Positions 59,005-64,000 of a DNA stretch of 64,000 bases are shown in pieces (position 1 is the first letter of the stretch; the number at the start of each line of letters is the position of its first letter). The DNA lies in the NCBI RefSeq assembly GCF_900129505.1, contig NZ_LT670818.1, forward strand, positions 2,046,001-2,110,000, given 5' to 3'. The DNA comes from Bradyrhizobium erythrophlei. GTDB lineage: Bacteria; Pseudomonadota; Alphaproteobacteria; Rhizobiales; Xanthobacteraceae. A program made the position numbers and the translations under genes. Under the pieces are notes generated by a model. That model made no database searches and had not been told where the DNA came from. It worked only from the letters and a program-made list of their open reading frames with translations.

Positions 59005-60033
59005 CTATGCACGCCGCTTCGCGTTTACCGCGATCGACAGCAGGGTGCGCTGCGCGATCACCGCCGCCAGCGGCGCCTGCTTGCGCAGGTCGAGCGCGGC
59101 CGTGGCAAGCTGATCGATGATGGCCGCCAGCCGCGCCGGATTGAAATTGCGCAGCGCGGTTTCGACATTTCCCTTTCGCGAAAAATGCAGGCGCGGAAAC
59201 CCGCTGTCGAGCAATGTCGACAGCGGCGTTCCCTCGCCGAGCGCCAGCGCCGATTTGTGCAGCCATGCCGCCTGCCGCTGGGCGGCCGCGATAATCATGC
59301 CGGGGTAGGTGCCGGCGGTCACGGCCTTGGCAAATTCGGTCTCGACCAGCTCCGGCTTCCCCGCAAAGGCGCCGTCCACGATCGGATCGATCTTCAACTC
59401 GGAAGCATCGGACACCACCGTCATCACGTCGTCGAGCGTGACCTCGCCATTGCCGTGGGCGTACAGCGCAAGCTTTTTCAGTTCGTTGCGCGAGGCCTGG
59501 CGGTCGCCGCCGAGCAGCGACACCAGCGTGGCGCGCGCGTCCGGCGCAATCCGCAGGTTCGAAGGCCGCAATTCGTCGTCGATCAGTTTGGCAAGGTCGC
59601 GTTCGCCGTCGGGATAGCAGCCGATCGCGACCGCGGTCTTGGCGCGCTCGCACGCCTTCCGCAGCGGCGATTCAGGCCGCAACTCGCCGGCCTCGATTAC
59701 GACGCGGCAGTCCTTCGGCGGCGCCTCCGCCAGCGTGTCGACGCCGCTGGCAAAGCTGCGGGAGCCGGCGCGGACGCGGATTGCGCGGCGGCCGCCGAAC
59801 AGCGGGATCGTCATCGCCTCGTCGACCAGCCGGGACGGCTCGGCCGCCAGCTCGTCGCCATCCAGCCTCACCAGCGAAAACGGATCGTTGGGGTCATCGA
59901 CCGCGGATGCCAGCAGTGCGTCGGCACGCTCGCGGACCAGGCCCGCATCGGGACCATAAAGCAGGATGATCGGGCGGCCCGGATCGGGCCGGGCGAGAAA
60001 GCTGTCGATTTCTTTTCCGCGAAGCGCGACCAC
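59005..60033 (-). CDS. holA: DNA polymerase III delta subunit
   Basis: 342 aa clamp-loader AAA+ subunit. It has PGRPIILLYGPDAGLVRERA, FSLVRLDGDEL, TIPLFGGRRAIRVRAGSRSF, LVSLLGGDRQASRNELKKLA and an ALRNFNPARLAAIIDQLATA C-terminal helical region. It links the clamp loader to the beta clamp. It follows lptE with an 89-base gap containing a repeat. Confidence 0.92.
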   Translation of the reverse strand: MVALRGKEIDSFLARPDPGRPIILLYGPDAGLVRERADALLASAVDDPNDPFSLVRLDGDELAAEPSRLVDEAMTIPLFGGRRAIRVRAGSRSFASGVDTLAEAPPKDCRVVIEAGELRPESPLRKACERAKTAVAIGCYPDGERDLAKLIDDELRPSNLRIAPDARATLVSLLGGDRQASRNELKKLALYAHGNGEVTLDDVMTVVSDASELKIDPIVDGAFAGKPELVETEFAKAVTAGTYPGMIIAAAQRQAAWLHKSALALGEGTPLSTLLDSGFPRLHFSRKGNVETALRNFNPARLAAIIDQLATAALDLRKQAPLAAVIAQRTLLSIAVNAKRRA

Positions 60034-60061
60034 AGGCAGCCTATTCGGGGATGGTCCGAAG

Positions 60062-60120
60062 GACCAGAGCCGGATCTCGGGATTCCGGGCCCGCGCTGAC
60101 CCGCGCCCCGGAATGACGGG
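60062..60120. repeat. Partial copy of the CCGGAATGACGG palindromic repeat
   Basis: GGATTCCGGGCCCGCGCTGA followed by CCCGCGCCCCGGAATGACGG (60081-60120) closely matches the right half of the parA-parB repeat at 57611-57652. It lies between lptE and holA. Confidence 0.7.
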
Positions 60121-60122
60121 GT

Positions 60123-60674
60123 TTAACTGCCGGCGACGAAGAATGAAGCCAGCCGGGTCTGGATATTATCCGCGATCTCCTGGGCGGCGCGATCCTCGGC
60201 GTCGCGGATGGCGCGGGACCGGGCGAAGCGCTGATAGGATCCCGGCATGTCGTAGGAGACGCGGGAGAACGTCGTACCGGTCATGACCGACTTGTTGGTA
60301 GCGATCTCGATCAGATTGTATTGCGCGTCGACGCCGTAATTTTCGCTCGAGGGCAGCCCTGTGTTGATGTCGACCATCAGCGACGAGCGGGTGCTGGCGA
60401 ACCGGATCACCAGCCGGTGGGTGGGCGCCATGCCGGTGGCAGTGCCGTAGAGCTTGAACGCCAGCGCATTACGGATTTCCACGCCAACGCGCGCGTCGCG
60501 CGAGGCGTTGGGCTTGTCAATCGGCGGCAGTTCCACGCCCAACAGCTTTTCGCGCAGGGCCGGGGTGCCGTCGGCATGTTCGGCATACATGGGTTGGAAA
60601 CAGCCGGCCGTAAGCGCCGCCAGGGCGACCACTGCCAACAGCCGGGCGGCGATGCGAAACCTAGCCAACGACAT
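60123..60674 (-). CDS. lptE: LPS-assembly lipoprotein LptE
   Basis: 183 aa outer-membrane lipoprotein. Signal peptide with lipobox LTAGC (Cys25), followed by [20 protein letters not shown]. The alpha/beta fold continues with [20 protein letters not shown]. It plugs the LptD barrel in LPS transport. It overlaps the leuS 3' end by 14 bases, the conserved leuS-lptE-holA order. Confidence 0.9.
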   Translation of the reverse strand: MSLARFRIAARLLAVVALAALTAGCFQPMYAEHADGTPALREKLLGVELPPIDKPNASRDARVGVEIRNALAFKLYGTATGMAPTHRLVIRFASTRSSLMVDINTGLPSSENYGVDAQYNLIEIATNKSVMTGTTFSRVSYDMPGSYQRFARSRAIRDAEDRAAQEIADNIQTRLASFFVAGS

Positions 60675-63285
60675 TCACGATCCTCATGGGAACAATGATC
60701 ACCTTGCGGACGGCCTTGCCACCCAAGGCCTGTCTTACCGCATCAAGCGCCAGAACGGCAGCCTCTATCTCGGGATTTTGCGCACCCCGTGGCACGGTTA
60801 CATCACCCCGCTTCTTGCCGTTGACCTGGACCACCAGCGTCACCGTATCTTCAACCAGCAAATCGCGTTCGATTTGGGGCCAACCGGCCTCCGAAACCAG
60901 CCCGGATTGGCCCAATACGCCCCAGCATTCCTCGGCCAGATGCGGCATCATCGGCGCGAAAAGTTGAACAAGGATCGCCGCGGCCTCGCGGATCGCCCAC
61001 CCAAGGTCGGGGGAGGGCTGCCCCTCGCGGGCCAGCACCTCGCCCAGGGCATTCGAGAATTCACGGATATAGGCGAGGCAGACGTTAAAATGCAGCTTTT
61101 CGATGCCGGTCGTGACCTTGTCCAGCGCTCCGTGCGCGGCCTTGCGCAGCGCCAGCGCATCGGTGCCGAACGAAGCCGGCCGCGCCGCCGGCGCGGACTT
61201 GCATATTTCGGCGGATTCGTTGACCAGCCGCCATAGCCGCTGCACGAAGCGCGAGGCGCCTTGCACCCGCTCGTCGCTCCAGATTACGTCGCGGTCGGGC
61301 GGGGAGTCTGACAGCATGAACCAGCGCGCGACGTCGGCCCCATAGGTGGCGATGATGTCGTCGGGATCGACCGTGTTGCGTTTCGACTTCGACATCTTCT
61401 CGATCGCGCCGATATGGATGTCCTCGCCCGTCGCCATCAGAACCGCGCGTTTGCCGTTGCCGCCGGTCTCGATCCGCACTTCCGCCGGCGTCACATAGGA
61501 GCCGTCGGCCTTTTGATAGGTCTCGTGCACCACCATGCCCTGCGTGAACATGCCGGCGAAGGGTTCGTCCATGCCGATATGGCCGGTGGCCTTCATGGCG
61601 CGGATGAAGAAGCGGCTGTAGAGCAGATGCAGAATCGCGTGCTCGACGCCGCCGATATACTGGTCGACCGGCATCATCCGGTTCACCACGGCAGGCGTGG
61701 TCGGGGCGCTTTCGTTCCAGGGATCGGTGAAGCGCGCGAAGTACCAGGACGAGTCGACAAAGGTGTCCATGGTGTCGGTTTCGCGCTGGGCGTTGCCGCC
61801 ACATTGCGGGCAGGTGACGTGCTTCCAGGTCGGGTGATGGTCGAGCGCGTTGCCGGGCTTGTCGAAGCTGACGTCCTCCGGCAGCACCACCGGCAGATCC
61901 TTGTCGGGCACCGGCACGACATCGCATTTCGGGCAGTGGATCACCGGAATAGGGCAGCCCCAATAGCGCTGGCGCGAAATGCCCCAGTCGCGCAGGCGGA
62001 AGTTCACCTGGCGCTCGCCGACCGGCATGTTGCCGCGCAGCTCACCCTCCAAGCGTTTTGCCACCTCTTCCTTCGCTTGCTCGATGGTCATGCCGTCGAG
62101 GAAGCGCGAATTGATCATGCGGCCGTCGCCGTCATAGGCGGTGTCGGTGATCACAAACGTCGTGGGGTCCTGGCCCTCGGGGCACACCACAGGAATATTG
62201 CCGAGCCCGTATTTGTTGACGAAATCAAGGTCGCGCTGGTCGTGCGCGGGGCAGCCGAAGATCGCGCCGGTGCCGTATTCCATCAGCACGAAGTTTGCCA
62301 CGTAGACCGGCAATTTCCAGTTCGGATCGAACGGGTGGATCGCGCGGATGCCGGTATCGAAACCCTGCTTCTCGGCGGTGTCGATGATTTCCTGCGCGGT
62401 GCCGATGCGCTTGGTCTCGGCGATGAACTCGGCGAGTTTTTGATCCTTTGCAGCGGCAGCCTGCGCCAGCGGATGGTCGGCCGCGATCGCCATGAACTTG
62501 GCGCCAAACAAGGTGTCGGGCCGCGTGGTAAAAATCTTCAGTTCGGTTTCGCCGGCCGGCGTGGTCGAGGGATCGAGCGCGAAACGGACCAAGAGGCCCT
62601 CGGATCGCCCGATCCAGTTGCGCTGCATCAGCCGCACCTTGTCGGGCCAGCGATCCAGCGTGTCGAGCGCGTCGAGCAATTCCTGCGAATACTTCGTAAT
62701 CTTGAAGACCCACTGGTTCATCTCGCGCTGCTCGACGACCGCGCCGGAACGCCAGCCGCGTCCGTCGATCACCTGCTCGTTGGCGAGCACGGTCATGTCG
62801 ACCGGGTCCCAGTTGATCTTGCGCTTCTCGCGCTCGGCCAGGCCTTCGCGCAGAAAATCCAGGAACATCTTCTGCTGATGCTTGTAGTAAGCGGGATCGC
62901 AGGTCGCGAATTCGCGTGACCAGTCGAGCGACAGCCCGATCGAGCGCAGCTGTTTCTTCATCGCGGCGATGTTGTCGTAGGTCCACGCCTTGGGCGCCAC
63001 CTTGCGCTCGATGGCGGCGTTCTCGGCCGGCAGCCCGAACGCGTCCCAGCCCATCGGGTGCAGCACGTTGAACCCCTTGGCGCGCATGAACCGCGCCAGC
63101 ACGTCGCCCAGCGTGTAGTTGCGGACATGCCCGATATGGATGCGCCCGGAGGGGTAGGGGAACATCTCGAGCACGTAATATTTCGGCCGCGGATCGTCGT
63201 TTTTGGCGGCGAAGATCGTCTTTTCGTCCCACTGGCGCTGCCAGCGCGGCTCGGATTCACGGGCGTTGTAGCGTTCGGAGGTCAT
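60661..63285 (-). CDS. leuS: Leucyl-tRNA synthetase
   Basis: 874 aa from the ATG at 63285. Class-I synthetase with HIGH in [20 protein letters not shown] (~residue 51), a CP1 editing domain with [20 protein letters not shown], zinc-like CPKCD and [11 protein letters not shown], and KMSKS in [18 protein letters not shown] (~630). C-terminal extension [19 protein letters not shown]. The upstream 278 bases to 63563 hold no other gene. Confidence 0.97.
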   Translation of the reverse strand: MTSERYNARESEPRWQRQWDEKTIFAAKNDDPRPKYYVLEMFPYPSGRIHIGHVRNYTLGDVLARFMRAKGFNVLHPMGWDAFGLPAENAAIERKVAPKAWTYDNIAAMKKQLRSIGLSLDWSREFATCDPAYYKHQQKMFLDFLREGLAEREKRKINWDPVDMTVLANEQVIDGRGWRSGAVVEQREMNQWVFKITKYSQELLDALDTLDRWPDKVRLMQRNWIGRSEGLLVRFALDPSTTPAGETELKIFTTRPDTLFGAKFMAIAADHPLAQAAAAKDQKLAEFIAETKRIGTAQEIIDTAEKQGFDTGIRAIHPFDPNWKLPVYVANFVLMEYGTGAIFGCPAHDQRDLDFVNKYGLGNIPVVCPEGQDPTTFVITDTAYDGDGRMINSRFLDGMTIEQAKEEVAKRLEGELRGNMPVGERQVNFRLRDWGISRQRYWGCPIPVIHCPKCDVVPVPDKDLPVVLPEDVSFDKPGNALDHHPTWKHVTCPQCGGNAQRETDTMDTFVDSSWYFARFTDPWNESAPTTPAVVNRMMPVDQYIGGVEHAILHLLYSRFFIRAMKATGHIGMDEPFAGMFTQGMVVHETYQKADGSYVTPAEVRIETGGNGKRAVLMATGEDIHIGAIEKMSKSKRNTVDPDDIIATYGADVARWFMLSDSPPDRDVIWSDERVQGASRFVQRLWRLVNESAEICKSAPAARPASFGTDALALRKAAHGALDKVTTGIEKLHFNVCLAYIREFSNALGEVLAREGQPSPDLGWAIREAAAILVQLFAPMMPHLAEECWGVLGQSGLVSEAGWPQIERDLLVEDTVTLVVQVNGKKRGDVTVPRGAQNPEIEAAVLALDAVRQALGGKAVRKVIIVPMRIVNVVG

Positions 63286-63563
63286 GGATTCGCTAGGCTT
63301 TTCAGGGATTCGGAGCCATCTAGGGGACGGCGGACTAGGCCATAAAAGACCGCGATGGGTCAATGGCTTGGGGGCCGGCGATACCGCCGTTTGCGGGATG
63401 TGGAAATTCGGAAAATCAACATTCGATCGTTGCGAAAAAGCGGCGATCCCCGGCCCCTCGCCAGTCGGAACATTTCGCTCGATCGGATTGAGGCAGGCTT
63501 AACCCTTCCGTGAGACGATGTGTCGGGCGAACCGCAACAGCAGACGCGAGATCATTTCAGATC

Positions 63564-64000
63564 GTGACCGGGGACGCGTTCGACGAGCTTGATTTTGAAT
63601 ACGCTACGGCTTTCGCGGAAAAAGCCGTGCGCGCGATGTCGCAATATCGCGTACCGCCGACGCCGAACAATTTTCACACCTGGTTCAAATATTCCCTCGG
63701 CGTCTCGCCCGATCTCAAGCGGGCCATCGACATTCTGATCGGCAACAAGCGAAAGTTCGACGCCGCTACCAATCGTGACTTGTTCGCCATGTATGTCCGG
63801 GCCGACACCGGCGACGACAGTGACGTCAACAATTTTTCACAGCAGCTGCATTCGGTCATGGCCTCCGCCAAGCAGTATCTGAACGTGGCCATCGCCGATA
63901 ACCGGTCGCAAATGATGGCGATCGGCGATATCGCCGAGCGAAGCGAAGCCGGGGTCGATCCGGCACCGCTGGTCGAAAATCTGCTGAACGAGCTGGCCAA
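63564..64000 (+). CDS. N-terminal part of a probable GGDEF-type protein (runs off right edge)
   Basis: Starts at GTG 63564 (an upstream in-frame GTG is at 63510). The visible ~145 residues are ELDFEYATAFAEKAVRAMSQ, then YRVPPTPNNFHTWFKYSLGV, RRAID-like helices and MMAIGDIAERSEAGVDPAPL. The PPTPxNFxxWY-like start is typical of the N-terminal region of many rhizobial diguanylate cyclases, but the GGDEF domain lies outside the window, so the activity is inferred. Confidence 0.6.
   Translation, partial: MTGDAFDELDFEYATAFAEKAVRAMSQYRVPPTPNNFHTWFKYSLGVSPDLKRAIDILIGNKRKFDAATNRDLFAMYVRADTGDDSDVNNFSQQLHSVMASAKQYLNVAIADNRSQMMAIGDIAERSEAGVDPAPLVENLLNELA

Overview
The window looks like an alphaproteobacterial chromosome, most probably Bradyrhizobium or a close Nitrobacteraceae relative. 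The evidence is high GC, the gene order, a pmtA-type gene behind dnaKJ, and several intergenic palindrome families typical of Bradyrhizobium. The genus is inferred; no 16S rRNA gene or tRNA was recognised.

Layout. 1-2.5 kb: truncated nth, DUF2244, an Ada-like alkyltransferase and a GNAT enzyme. 2.5-9.7 kb (minus): dnaK-dnaJ-pmtA, a flavin reductase, pyrF, DUF1330, dapB, gpmA. 10-13 kb: exported protein, then grpE and hrcA (minus). 13-20 kb: rph-rdgB-hemW, a lipoprotein of the penicillin-binding-protein-activator type (minus), rsmI-yraN-gshB. 20-27 kb: a TAT metallo-beta-lactamase-fold protein, a GFA protein, and an AT-richer accessory cluster with a membrane-embedded patatin-like phospholipase split by a frameshift. 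27-30 kb: comM, also frameshifted, then a repeat mosaic. 30-34 kb: hybrid histidine kinase and an OlsB-like acyltransferase. 34-38 kb (minus): hisB, DUF2628, hisH, hisA, hisF, hisE, coaA. 38-43 kb: hslV, GNAT, DUF2585, hslU and a polytopic membrane protein.

43-64 kb is the replication-origin neighbourhood. On one side lie Smr, mltA, tim44-like, secB, dnaQ, coaE, maf and ppsR. An approximately 460-base non-coding gap follows, with degenerate DnaA boxes, clustered GANTC sites and an AT-rich block; I interpret it as oriC. On the other side lie hemJ, rho, mnmE, mnmG, rsmG, parA and parB. Five copies of the parS palindrome (GTTTCACGTGAAAC core) lie between 53.69 and 56.07 kb, one of them inside the rsmG coding sequence. 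holA, lptE and leuS (minus) and the start of a probable GGDEF protein close the window.

The strongest second-look items are the oriC/parS architecture, the two single-base frameshifts 3.3 kb apart (patatin and comM), the accessory patatin cluster, and unexplained structured elements upstream of mnmE, upstream of secB and between hrcA and rph.
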